Positions 47,130 to 59,087 of a DNA stretch of 64,000 nt are shown piece by piece (position 1 is the first letter of the stretch; the number at the start of each line of letters is the position of its first letter). Source of the stretch: Nymphaea colorata. Its lineage: Eukaryota > Streptophyta > Magnoliopsida > Nymphaeales > Nymphaeaceae. Location of the stretch: assembly GCF_008831285.2 (NCBI RefSeq), contig NC_045140.1:8428505-8492504 (forward strand). Direction: 5' to 3'. The notes beneath the pieces were generated by a model, which had not been told where the DNA came from, did not search any database, and saw only the letters and a program-made list of their open reading frames with translations. Both the position numbers and the translations under genes were made by a program.

Positions 47130-47900
47130 CTGTAAGTCCCAATTGCAAGCCAATGAAACAAAGACTATGATAGTTTGATCTTAGATTGGAAGGGCCTGTA
47201 AAAGAAGGACTAGAAGATCTACTAAAGGCCAAATTTATTCGAACCATCGATTATCTCGAGTAGTTAGCTAACATTGCGGTTGTCCTTAAAAAGAATGGCA
47301 AGGTCAGGTGATGCATCGACTTTTGATACCTGAATAAAGCTACACCAAAAAATGATTACCTTCTTCCAAACATCGATTTATTGGTAGACAATACTGCTGG
47401 TCATGTCATATTCTTTTTTATGGATAGATATTTAAAATACAATCAAATCAAACCAAGGATCAGCCCAAAACTGCCTTTACCACACACCTTGGGGCATCTT
47501 CTATTACATAGTAATGCTATTTGGATTAAAGAATGCTAGAGCAACTTATTAGAAGACCATGACTGCCATCTTCTATGACCAAATGCACAAATTCATGTAT
47601 GTATATATTTATGACATCTTAATCAAGTTTAAGGCAACAAACAATCACATTGAAACTCTAACCCAAGTGAATACAAGCTTCATTTAAATCCTTAAAAGTG
47701 TGTGTTTGAAGTTGATTCTGGTAAACTCTTAGGTTTCATGGTCAGTAAAAGGGGATTGAGATAGATCCTACCAAAGCTAAAGCAATCATCGATATGCCAC
47801 TGCCCATTAATATCAAAGAGCTATGAAGTTTAGCAGGTTGAATCCAGCCTATCAGATCATTCATTTTCCATCTAGTCATGAGATGCAAACCATTCAACTA
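47130..47900 (+). pseudogene. Reverse transcriptase fragment of the gypsy element
   Basis: Recognisable blocks are KKNGKVR, YLNKATPKNDYLLPNIDLLV and the FMDRYLKYNQIK stretch (consensus FMDGFSGYNQI). At the catalytic YVDD box the sequence reads VYIYDILIK, so the first catalytic Asp is lost. Several in-frame stops confirm it is inactive. Confidence 0.82.
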
Positions 47901-48069
47901 ATCGTTAAGAAAACATGTCAAATTTGAATGGGGTATCGAATGCCAACAATCATTAGAAAATGTCAAGAAGTACCTTTTAAATTTGTCAATCTTAAATCTC
48001 TTGGTGCTGGGTAGACAATTGCTACTTTACATCACAATAAATAAGTCAGCATGTGTCTGTTCCTAACAT

Positions 48070-48320
48070 GGTATTGAGGAAGAAATTCACATCGAGCATG
48101 TAATATATTATGTCACCAAAACTTTTATCCAATATGAAAAGAAGTACTCACTCATAAAAAAAACTTGTCTAGCACTGGTTTGGATGTGTCAGAAATTGAG
48201 ACATTATTTATTAATTTGTGATGTCAAAATACTCCCTAAGCTAAATCTCTTAAGTGTATTTTGAAGTAGTCATTCCTTAATTGGTGCGTCACCAAGTAGC
48301 AACTTTTGTTGATGCATTAT
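48070..48320 (+). pseudogene. RT-linked RNase H fragment of the gypsy element
   Basis: The frame at 48080-48215 reads HVIYYVTKTFIQYEKKYSLI followed by CLALVWMCQKLRHYL, the standard RNase H region after gypsy reverse transcriptase. Flanking stops break it. Confidence 0.8.
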
Positions 48321-48449
48321 GATCTTGAATATGTGTCCTAAAAGTTAATCAAATGACAAACAATTGCGGATCAGTTAGTAGATTTTTCATAGCATGAATA
48401 AATCAAAACAGACAATGAGTTTCCTAATCAGCACGTGTTAAAATAGAAA

Positions 48450-48720
48450 GTGGCTATGATATGGAAGATGTTCTTTGATGGATCTAAAAAAGTGATGGGA
48501 GCAAGTATAGTCGTTGTGCTTATCTCTTTTGAAGATGAAATGATTTCATACTCTTTAAAACATGACTTTCCATATATCCATAACATGACTGCATATGAGG
48601 CCCTCATACAAGGACTTTGTTCTTTGTTAAGTTTTCAAATAAAGAAGGTGCATACTTTCAGCGACTCTCAGTTTATCATCAATTAAGTGAATGGAGAGTA
48701 GCAAGTTAAAGATGAAAAAT
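48450..48720 (+). pseudogene. Second RNase H domain (Tat-type) of the gypsy element
   Basis: MFFDGSKKVMGAS, then TAYEALIQGLCSLLSFQIK and FSDSQFIIN supply the Asp, Glu and Asp of an RNase H active site in the right order. The reading frame ends at a TAA after FIIN, where relatives continue with a Gln, so a single C-to-T change could explain the stop. The spacing and motifs fit the additional RNase H of Tat elements. Confidence 0.8.
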
Positions 48721-48852
48721 TGATATCATATCAAGAGATCTTTGCTTCCTGAATCTGTTTGTTTGAAGAAGTGCAGCTAGCTTACTTGAAAAGAAAATGC
48801 AACCCTATTGTGGACAGCCTCGTGAGCTTAGGATCCACTATCTCCTTTTGGG

Positions 48853-49364
48853 TAGGGTTACGCAACGAGTTGAGCCAACTCATGCTTGACTAGAACTCGC
48901 TCAAAAAAGCTGAGATCGAACTCGACTCATTTATAAATGAGCTGAGTTCGAGCTTACACTTAAACTTGAATGATAAGCAAGTCGAGTTTGAGTTGCAAGA
49001 ACTCAACTTGTTTAAACTCGACTAAACTCGCTACTTAAAACCAGTTGAATCACATAAACCGGTTCACCAATTCAAGCAAAACTGGTTCATCGATTTAGGG
49101 CAAAAACACTTCACTATTTACCAGGCAATCGACCCCTTTCTTTCCAACTGCTCTCTCTCTCTTCTGTCGACCACCTTTCTAGTTCCCTCACCACCGCATG
49201 GCCGCACAAACACGACAACACCACCATCCAGCCCACCGACATTCGTTGGTCTTTCTCTCAAACCTTCATCTTGATCCCACCCATCGGCCATCGCATTGGC
49301 CTCTCTTTGATTCTCTGTCACACAGTGACAATGCTCTTTGCTGGTTTTGGACGGACCCAACCAA

Positions 49365-49446
<82 letters not shown>

Positions 49447-51419
49447 TGCTGACTCTGATGTCACCCATCACCTTTCTCTCTCTTAGATTGCCCTCTGTTG
49501 CTCCGCCAATTCGAGATTTGGGATTGCTTGTAAAAGGTATGACTAGAGAGATACTCTACTTCTACTTCTATCTATTGTTGCATCTCAATATGAAATCATC
49601 ATATCATGGTCCTCTTTTTTGTTGATCTGAAGATTCCTGAACTAAATCTTACTGTTTTTTCTCAAACTAGTATTTGTACTAGTAATTATAATACCTGAAA
49701 TTGTCCAAGTTTTTTGTTGTAAAGAATCGAAGCTTATTGTGGTAGTGATGTCAAAAGGCAAGAAGTTTGTATTTGAGACCATCCTAAACAAAACAAATGA
49801 ATCTAAAATTTGTTCACTCTGCTGGTTTGTGTTGTAATTTTTTTTTGTCGTGGCTTGTGGCTGAATTGTTCTCTCTCAAAATCTGTTTTCATTATGCTGT
49901 TTTCATTATGATTTTTACTGTTATTGTAGCTTTTTATTGCGTGTAATTTTTTTATCTGTTGCATTTGTTGGGGTTTATGCTACATTTATTTTAAATGCAA
50001 TTGATCTTCCTTTCCTTTTTCTTCATTTTTATATGGATCATGTATTAAAACTGTACAAGAATACTCACACTATTAAAATCCTTATAGCTCTTATTTCAAG
50101 GTTATATGTGATTTTCGATGGCTATTGGAAACCATTGGCATAGGAGGTTTCAGATTTTTGAATGCATTATTCCCATCTGCCACACGTAAATATGCTCTAT
50201 TAGTGGATGAGGTACGGAGAGACCCTACTCAACTTGTAGTTACCTCAGTTATGTTTTTTTTTTAATATTCACGTGCATGATTTTGTTATCTGTGATTTTG
50301 AACAATAACACTTTTATTGCATGATGAATTTTTTTGAATTTTCTTACTTCTTGGGCACATTAATTTCAATCAATGAACATTTGTCAAATACATTGGTGGT
50401 CAATGTTGGACTTCCACGCAAGTTAATATTCTTTGGTTGTTTTTCCATCTTTGATAGGATCTGCACCCGTTTGTACTCTATTGAGAACATCCTATTGAGT
50501 CATTTTTTGCAAGTATTGGCTATGGTGAAGTTCACTCAGTTTTATAGTTGCAATGATGGTATTCTACTCTTATTTTGCATTATGTTCTATGCTTAATATT
50601 AACACAATGAAATAGTTTTGTGTTCTCTTCTGGTTTGTTCATAGCACAAGAAAATATTTTAGAGATGAATTACCTAATATTCATCAAACTAAAAGTTTGA
50701 TTTGGACTTTTGTGGTGTTGAAACTTGTTGTTATTATGCTTGTTAGTATTAATAATGTAGTTTTATTGCCAACTAGTTTGGTAATATATAGTGTTAAAAT
50801 TGGTCTTCTTCTAGTTTCTTGAACTGTGTTTTAAACTTGATCAATAATATATTAGATTAAAACATGTCTTCATTTTTAATTTGTGTAAGTACCTTGAATC
50901 CTCACTTTTATCTTTTATGCTAACATTTTAATTTTTTTTGTTGATTGTCAATTGTCTTAGGTTCTACTGTAAAAAGGAGATTCATGGGAGTTTAGCATGT
51001 CCAACTGCGTTCTTCTGCTTCATAAGAATGTATTGCCATGCAGCCATCTTATCTATCTGTGTGAAAGGATGGCCTTTTTTTCTTTCTCGTACCAATTATC
51101 TGTACACAGCTATTGGAGACTCAGTTATTTCTATGAAACACTATATAGTGGTATATTTAGACACAGTGATTAAAGCTTGGAGTAGGACGACTGATTGTTG
51201 AATGCTGAATCATTTCAAGCGAGTGAAATGAGTTGATAAGTTAATTGAGTTGAGTTAAAACAAGTTAAGTTAAACAACATGACATAAACAGATTAAATGA
51301 GTTGACCTTGAGCTCAATGTTGTGTAGCCGAGTGGAGCTCGAGCATGTTATATGAAGCTCAAATCGAGCTCGAGTTTTTGGAGTTGAGTGGAGCTCGACT
51401 CGGCTCATGTGTAGCCCTA
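48853..51419. mobile_element. hAT element nested in the gypsy retrotransposon
   Basis: It starts TAGGGTTACGCAACGAG and ends CTCATGTGTAGCCCTA (inverted TAGGGCTACACATGAG). Flanking 8-mers CTTTTGGG (48845-48852) and CTTTTGAG (51420-51427) match at seven of eight positions. Both ends carry GAGCTCGAG-rich subterminal repeats. It separates the gypsy RNase H linker (..LGSTISF) from the downstream frame (FELMKQF..), so it inserted after the retrotransposon. The interior has CT and TA microsatellites and no recognisable transposase, so it is non-autonomous. Fragments of the same family are at 14325-14553 and 41456-41558. Confidence 0.87.
49366..49444. repeat. Compound (CT)n(TA)n microsatellite
   Basis: About 16 CT units followed by about 23 TA units, inside the nested hAT element. 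Confidence 0.95.
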
Positions 51420-51420
51420 C

Positions 51421-52150
51421 TTTTGAGCTAATGAAACAATTCGTTCTTTTTGAAATTGAAAAATTAGAGGCTCATCATATCATATCCAAGATGGAAATAT
51501 ACCTTGGTAGCATGATATCAAAAGTTACATTGAGAATGGAAAATTCTCAACTAGAATGCCTAAAAAAGAATAAAAAACAATTCAACATATGTCAGCAAGG
51601 TACTTTATTCTTGCAGAAGTGCTATATAGACAAGGATTTAGTACTTAATACTTTTAGTGTCTTGATGAGAATGAGACAAAGGAAGTCATCAAAGAGGCAC
51701 ATCAAGGATACTGTGGAGGTCATGTTGGTTACCAAATCCTTACCAAGCAAATAGTTCGTGCATAATATTACTGACCTAATATGCAAAAAGATTGTTACCA
51801 ATTTGTCAAAAGATGTAAGTAGTTGCTCCTACAATCCATGCACTGGCCTCTCACTTGTATTCTATAACATATCATTGTCCCTTTTCAATGTGGGCATTTG
51901 ACGTAGTCAGATCATTATTCCATACAGCTTCTAACGATCATAAGTATTTCCTCATTGCAACAGACTATTTTACGAAATGGGTAGAAGCCGTGATACTCAG
52001 GATAAGGGAAGGACAACGTGTAGTGTCTTTCACCCACAAGAATCTTCTGTGTAGATTCAAAATCCCATTCATTAACCCTACTCATGCCCCCAAATGGGTG
52101 TTTGCAAGGTTAAGGGTCAATCCCCTTTGGTCAAAACCTATTAAAAAATA
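51421..52150 (+). pseudogene. Integrase fragment of the gypsy element
   Basis: After the nested element the frame FELMKQFVLFEIEKLEAHHI continues the linker. The HHCC-like region with CYQFVKRCK follows at about 51790-51820. The catalytic core is recognisable in SMWAFDVVRSLFHTASNDHK followed by FLIATDYFTKWVEA (51888-51995), which includes two of the three catalytic acids. Stops and frame changes occur throughout, and the C-terminal part is missing. Confidence 0.82.
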
Positions 52151-53041
52151 AAAATAATTCAAAAATACTTGAAATTTGCATGAAATCTTGTTAAATTCAA
52201 TTTTTGAGTTTTGCACCAAAACTCTCTAAAAATACCCCTAAAATCTCTCTCTTGGTTATGAGCTAACCCTTGAAGAACTTCTAGAGTTTTTCCATTTGAG
52301 ATTTTGAAAATCTTCCCTTAGCTCTCTCCAATTCTCTTTTTCTCATTTTCTTCTTCCTTATCTTCTTCTTCAACTTTGGGAGCAACCATCTTCTTCAACT
52401 TTTATTTTTCAACGTAGCACAACGAGACCTCTTAGGGAGGCTTCGGGATCGTCCGGAAAAGAAGTTTCATTCTCTAACCACTCTACTTAGAGGTATGTAA
52501 TCAATATCTCAATCATTTTTTTTTCTTTTCTTTCTCTCTTCTTCATCTCCCCATGGTCATACAAAGTAGCTCTAAAAGCCCCTCTCAAGAGCTGTTTTTG
52601 AGTGCACTAGGATCATGAGCAATGTGAAATAAAGCTTCATTTTTATTTCTAACATTGAAATAAGTTTTTTTTTTCTTATTGAATGTGTGCATTGTTTCTG
52701 TTTGAAATGATATTCATGCGTAATTGATTGATTTTAAAATTAATATGTGAATGAACGGTAAGAACAAGTGCTTGGGTTGGGAATTCTTTGTTATTATGTT
52801 GATTTTTGAGGTTGGGATTTGTCCAACTCGAGAAAACCGCTACAAATGTGTACATGTTAAAATTGTTTTTGTGTTTATATAAAAATATTTGGAATCATGT
52901 TTTTAAAAGAATTTCAAAAATAATAATCCTCCTCAATGAGACCTTGAAGACTTAGCCTAAGCTCTTGCATGAGCATACATTCCTCTCCGCCCTATAAAAA
53001 AAATTGAAGTAAAAAATGCTTCATATTATCTCTTGATTTTA

Positions 53042-53045
<4 letters not shown>

Positions 53046-53126
<81 letters not shown>

Positions 53127-53150
53127 TTATTTATTTATTTATTTATTTTA
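53046..53150. repeat. (TA)n then (ATTT)n microsatellite
   Basis: About 38 TA units followed by about seven ATTT units. Confidence 0.95.
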
Positions 53151-53354
53151 TATACTTTCGTATACGTATATATATATAAATATGTATGTGTATATTTCAC
53201 TTCCTCTCTCTTTTCATTTGATTTGAGATCTTTTTTTATAAATCTTCATATATGTATGTATATACATAAGTATATATATACATATATGTATCTTTCTCTT
53301 TTTCTAAAATATCTTTCTCTCTCTCTTTGATCTAAAATCTTCTCTTATAAGTTT

Positions 53355-53438
<84 letters not shown>
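53355..53438. repeat. Compound (AC)n(AT)n microsatellite
   Basis: About 11 AC units followed by about 31 AT units. Confidence 0.95.
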
Positions 53439-53440
<2 letters not shown>

Positions 53441-54800
53441 CTTTTTTGTTAAAGTATTTCTTGTTTTTCAACATCATTTTCTCTTCTTCTTTCTCTCTAT
53501 TTCTCTTGATTTAAAATTGTTTTTACAAATGATCACATATGTAAGTGCATCTACATATATGGATACATATACATATATCATTTTCTCTAAAATCATTCTC
53601 TTTCTCTTTTTCTTACATTCTTTTTTTCATCCAAATATCTCTTTTCTAAGACCTAAATTTTAATTTTCATCTAGCGACTTCATCAAAAGTAAAACTCAAG
53701 TAATGTCTCAATATTAAAGTCAAGTTTGAAGGTCTACAGCCCTATTCCATTTTCAAAAACATTTTTTTTAAATAACATTTATAATAAAATTTATGAAGAA
53801 ATATGTAAATAATGTAAAAAATCTACATGTACGTGATGATAGGTATGCTATTAGATGAATGTCATGGTAAGAATGGACAATTTATTTTTCAAGCATATGG
53901 AATAAAATTCATTCATGCATTAATATTCACTTGTGAAATTCACGAATAATCACAAGCACTTTTCTAATAAAACTTAAGCAAAATGAGATGGAGGTTTAGG
54001 TAGGTAGTAACCAAATTAGAGCAAAATCTTAAATTTACTTAAAATCTTAAGAGAACACTAAATTGATTCCAAAAGCATATTGGTTTCTAAAAATTTTCAA
54101 ATGATATTTGCAAAGATTTCTTGCTTCCAAAGTCTCCCAAAACAAAATAATTTAACTTCCCAAATGATACTTAAGGCTTTTTCATTCAAAAGTTTTTGAA
54201 ACATCAATTTTCAACATTATTTCTAAGTACCACCACAATAGATTTAAAGTGAGGAACATGTTCAAGTAAAAATGAAATGCATCAAGAGTAAGCATAGTGT
54301 TTGCGTCTCCAAAATCTATTTTGGTTTTTGGAGTGCTTAAAAAAAATTAGGTTTTATTTTGAAATGAGAAAGAAAAGAGACTCGCTCGTCGGTATGAAGT
54401 TTGGTCATTCCTAACACCTTTATTGAGGGGCAATCCGACCAGAAACTAGCCTATTGCTTTGCACAATTTGAAATGTTATCCTAATCCTATATGCATGTGG
54501 ACTCAAGTCTAAATAATTTTTTTTAAAAATATTGACACAAATTTTGAAATGATTAAAGTATGGTTTGGTTTAAAAAAAATAATAGTGTCCTAAGGTCTGG
54601 AACTATGGCCTTAAGGGTTAATGAACCATTAATAATTGGTAACTTTAGAAACTTGAGATTGAATTGTTAAAATAGCCAAATAGTATAGAAAACTAATTAT
54701 TTAAAAGCAACACTAATAAGATCATTTGAGTTCTTCAAATATTGTCACTAAAACTCAAATAAATGATAACTTATATTTCAAGATAGTTTTGAAAATCAAA

Positions 54801-56880
54801 GCTTCCAACTTGTTTGACGAAATATGATTAAGAACATACTTGTAAATTACTTATTTTGCAAAACATAACTTCAACTTGTAATGCTCTACAAGCAACTTTT
54901 TCAAGTTTTGTTTGAAAAATAAGATATCAAAATAGATAGACGATAACCATAGTTCTTGTTCATTATAGGGTCAAAGAGAGAGATTTTGCAATATTACAAA
55001 TATCAAAATAATACGTTGAAGGAGTGAAGATTTGATATTTAAAGCAAGAAAATATTTTAATTTGTAGGGGTGTTTCCCTTAAATCTTCAGTTTCAAGTTT
55101 TTTCCTTAATTTGATTATTACTCATTTAGACTTGATCTTGTCTTACTTACGTTTCTTAGAGATGTGCTTGTAAGCATTCATGAGTCTCATAAGTGAATGT
55201 ATATGCATGATTACAGAAATTCTATATACATAACAAAAAAAGAAACCATTCTTACCATAACATACATTTATGGAGCAACGAAAAAGAAAATTTTGATGGA
55301 AATTAATAAAAGTAAGATTTCATCTAGCAACTCACTCAATAGTGTATTGAAAAATATAAGTGGTTCAATGGAAAGCTAGAAGAATGTTTAAGAAAAATAT
55401 GAAATATGGTTTGCAATTTGAAAAATCGAAAATGACATGCTCAATGTAAATTAACATGTACATCAATCGTGTTTGGATGCTTTCTAAGTTGGACATGTCC
55501 CAACCTCAAAATGTTAAAAATAAAAAAATAGCTCACTCTAAATCATGACATCGTAATACACATCCCCATACAATCAAACCATCAAAATAAAGAATTAAAT
55601 AAAAAAATGAAAAGATAGATACATGATGACAGAGAACGAGAGAAAGAGAAAAATAAAAATACATATAAAAAAATAAATATGAAAGATGGAGAGAAAAATA
55701 AAGATGTTTGAAAGAGAAAGAATTAAATGAGAGAGAAATGAAAGGAGGAATAAAAAAGCGAAAAATAAAGATGAGAAATTAAAATGAGTGAAACACAAGT
55801 TAAAAAGGGATAAACGTGTTAAAAGAAATGAAGAAACTAGTTAAAATACAAAAAAGATAATTTAAAAAAAAGAGGAAAAAAAGATTTTCAGGAAAACATT
55901 TGCCTTGGTCATGCTCTTAGAGCCTCAAGGAAGATCCTTAGTTTCGGAGAGACTTTAGACCTTCATCGGTTTGTTATGAAGAAAAGAGACAAGAAAATGG
56001 TAGAAAGAAAAGTTATAAATACATTTAAAGAAAAGATTTAGTATAAAGGCGGTTCCTTAGCTCTTCCAAGTAAAGAGAACTCCTTGATGGTAGCTTGACC
56101 GGATTAAAGATGCTCCTCAAAAGTTCATTACAAGCTCTTCTAAGGTTTTCTCTTGATGAAAATGAAGGTTTGGAGTTGAAGATTAGGAGAACCAAATAAG
56201 AAAAATTGAACAAGAAGAAGAGGAGAAAGAAGAAAAGAAGAGGAAATCTAGAAGATGAGAGAGAAGGCTCAAAGGCTTGAAAAGATGATGAATTTTTCTA
56301 TGTTCAATTAGACAAATGAGGAGGTATTTACAGAAGAAAGATGCTCAAGAGCATTGTGGACTTTTTCAAGATGAAATTAGTCATTGATTAGTCATTATTG
56401 GCTTAAAATAACTTAAAAACACTAAGATGGTCAAAACGGTCTAAAAATAGGTTAATTGGAGGGTGACTATGCCAGGGGGCAGGCTACCCACCCAAGGCTC
56501 ACCCAGCCTAGGCCTGGTCCGGTCCATTGGCAGACCTCAATAGGACGAGCTGGCCCGCCACAGCCCTATTTTGGCCTGTGTTGGCCGGCCACGAGCTAGG
56601 CCTGGCCGGCTAGGTCCGTACCTGGCCTCGCCAGGTCGTACTTGGCCGGGCCAGGCTAGGCTTGGTTAGTTTGCTTTGTTGGTTGTGGGTCTCACAAAGG
56701 GTACTTTGGTATTCTTTTTGTAAAAAAATATGGTTATTTTTTAAAAAAGAAAGGATATTTCAAGAAAACCAAGGGCATTTTAAGAAATTCAATAATATTT
56801 TCAGAAAATCAATGGTATTTTGGAAATGTTGAATTAGAAATTATTGACATTTTGAAAATGATCATAATGTCTCCGTACTT
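54801..56880. other. AT-rich and retrotransposon-like spacer, mostly minus-oriented
   Basis: Read on the minus strand, 56340-55900 is a pyrimidine-rich leader-like stretch like that at 52300-52500 on the + strand. It is followed by TTTCTCTTTCTC-rich sequence at 55900-55600, like 53200-53640. A GC-rich block of GGCCTGGCC/GGCCGGCCA phrases lies at 56470-56660. No gene recognised. Confidence 0.4.
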
Positions 56881-57800
56881 CGACTAGGAATGATCTGTGA
56901 CTTGTATTTGGATCTGAAAATGGATTTAGCTCTCGGATTTGGAGCCAAATTCAAATAAAAAATTTAGAATGGAACAAAAATAATATATTTGGATTTGGAC
57001 CTTGAATTTAGATCTAAAACTCATATTTGGTTCTGAATCTCATATCATGGGATTGGATCTAAATTTGAATCTAAATTAAGAATTTAGAACCGAACAATGA
57101 TATAGATCTAGACTTTGGATCTTGGGTTCGGATCGGTTTGAATTGATACAAATTGGGATCAAATGAGTCTCAAATTGATATTTGGATCAACGTCTAGATC
57201 TAAAGTTATGTTGTGGATCCAGTTTTAGAATTTGGAATTGCTTATGGATCCATCTTGTATGTGGTTTGTATCTAGGGATCTGAGGCTAGTATTTAGATCC
57301 ACATTTAGATCTAGGGCTCTATTTTGAATATGGATATGGACTTTGGATTTGGGTTTGGTTCTAAGGATTTGTTTTACTCTTTTATATGAGTTTTTGAACC
57401 AGATCCCAGTTTGAACGCTAGAATAAGTCTAAATTGAGATTGAGTTTTGTATCCAAAGTCTGAACTTGGATCCAAATAAGTTTCAAATATCGTTGATAAT
57501 TGAATAAAATAAAAACTTGACCATAATTAAGAAAAATTGAAGTGTTTGAAGCCGAAAACCCTTGAAGGTTGTCATAAAATTATAACCGAAAACCCTTGAA
57601 GGTTGTCATAAAATTATAACGAGATATTTGGAAAATGCTAAATATAGAATTTTGAAAAATTTGAGGTGATTACGTATAACCATTGAATTAGTTATCCTGA
57701 ATAAAGGCACCGAAAATGACCAACTCTCTACCGATGGGCAAATTCATTTTTCTCTATTTTCAAAACAAAACCTTATTTTTCTGAAATACCTAAAAACCAA
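56881..57800 (-). repeat. Inverted relative of the 44970-45490 and 54350-54425 segments
   Basis: On the minus strand it reads GGTTTTGTTTTGAAAATAGA to GGTGCCTTTATTCAGG, then GTAATCACCTCAAATTTTTC, then a long array of TCCAAATCC-like phrases. These match, in the same order, pieces found on the + strand at 54350, 44980 and 45060. It contains a 34-bp tandem duplication (CCGAAAACCCTTGAAGG at 57552 and 57586). Confidence 0.6.
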
Positions 57801-59087
57801 AAATAAAATTGAAATGCAAACAAGAATACAACCAGCTCGTGCAACCTAAAGCTTGATATACCCAGGTTGAAACATAAAAGTCGGTACACCTAGGACTTGG
57901 TTTTTAATTTAGTTTGAATGCCAAAACTCAATTTGCAACTAGATTTTATGGAAAACAAAGAGAGTCAAAACATGACCATTTTTTCAGACCACAAAATTGG
58001 CCTTGGCAGTCAACAGAGAAGAAAAGTAGAGTTTTCTCACCGCTGATCCATGACTGTTTAGGACCGGGTTATCAGAAAGCCGTTCTGAAACAAATAGTAC
58101 ATAATGAGGATGGCTTCACTCAAACTTGTGGGGGGACCTTAGCACTTAAAAGACATTCTTCACCCCTGCCACGCGCGTCAACAACAGCTTAAAAGAATAA
58201 GCTTTATGGTTTAACTAATCCTATAGTCGAAAAGTGAGATCATAATTTTTGTTTTCTTAACACAAATCTTGTAGTTTCTAGTCATTGTAAACTAGCCCCC
58301 GATTTAAACTACGTACCTTTCTCCAATTTTTCCTCTTAGCTCAAGCTAGATATTCAATTACGTCAAGTCGAATAAGATAACTATTCCCTTCCCATCAAAT
58401 GTGAACAGATGACAATTTATTTATTTTTAGTGATAAACTGCTGTGCATAAAATCCATGTCTAGTTACCAAAACACAAAGAAGTAAACGTGAACAGATAGC
58501 ACGAACAGTTACACTTGGAGTGCAACACTGACACATACAAGTCCCGTGTCTTGCTGCAAAAATACAAAGTTGACGTCGTATTCCAAAGCAAACATAACAG
58601 AACTCTGGAAAAACAAATAATCTAGTGCCTAGCCACTTCTGCAAAAGGATAGCAAGGACAAGAAAACATTGATCTGATTCAGATAGGTGTACACTGGGCC
58701 AGTTACCTTTGGAGATGCATCAGCATGCTGACTCCAAATAAAAAATTTCACACAAGCAACAAACTTAATAACAAAACTACCATCATCACTAGTGGACGGC
58801 AATCAATCAGATTATATGTTGAAAACAGTCATTGTCCTATCACTATCATCTTCTGGAATTGCTTAGGTAGCATCGTAGGTACATTGTCTGGAGCGTCTAA
58901 GAATTTTGGCAGCAACAAAGGCATAAATCTGATCCCCAAATAGCTGAGATGATGTCCACTAAGATCGCTGGTGGGACTGCTATCCGAGTCAGGTTTTATA
59001 TGCAGAATATCTAGACCACGCTTCAAGCAAGACATTGGAAATGTACATATCTCACAAAGTATCTACAGATGAACATAGACTGAAGAA
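57801..59087. other. Spacer and TBC gene 3' flank
   Basis: The right part should contain the 3' UTR of the TBC gene. An open frame at 57914-58192 (+) has no recognisable domain. No other feature seen. Confidence 0.4.

Larger units (their letters stand above)
45490..52150 (+). mobile_element. Decayed Ty3/gypsy retrotransposon (Tat-like, two RNase H domains)
   Basis: Fragments in the order gag, protease, reverse transcriptase, RNase H, second RNase H and integrase lie on the + strand. All are interrupted by stops or frame changes, apart from short surviving frames. The second RNase H between the RT-linked RNase H and the integrase is characteristic of the Tat lineage of plant Ty3/gypsy elements. 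A 2.6-kb hAT element is inserted at 48853-51419, between the second RNase H and the integrase. The integrase is truncated near 52150. Confidence 0.85.
52151..54800. other. Retrotransposon-derived non-coding DNA with microsatellites
   Basis: A pyrimidine-rich stretch (52300-52400) leads to GCTTCGGGATCGTCCGG at 52440, the texture of an LTR or untranslated leader. TA, AC and ATTT microsatellites follow. The segment GGTTTTATTTTGAAATGAGA to CACCTTTATTGAGG at 54350-54425 recurs in opposite orientation at 57790-57705. No gene recognised. Confidence 0.45.

Noticed and set aside
57914..58192. 92-codon + strand frame
   Set aside because: It lies in the 3' flank of the TBC gene, has no recognisable domain, and has no splice or promoter support.
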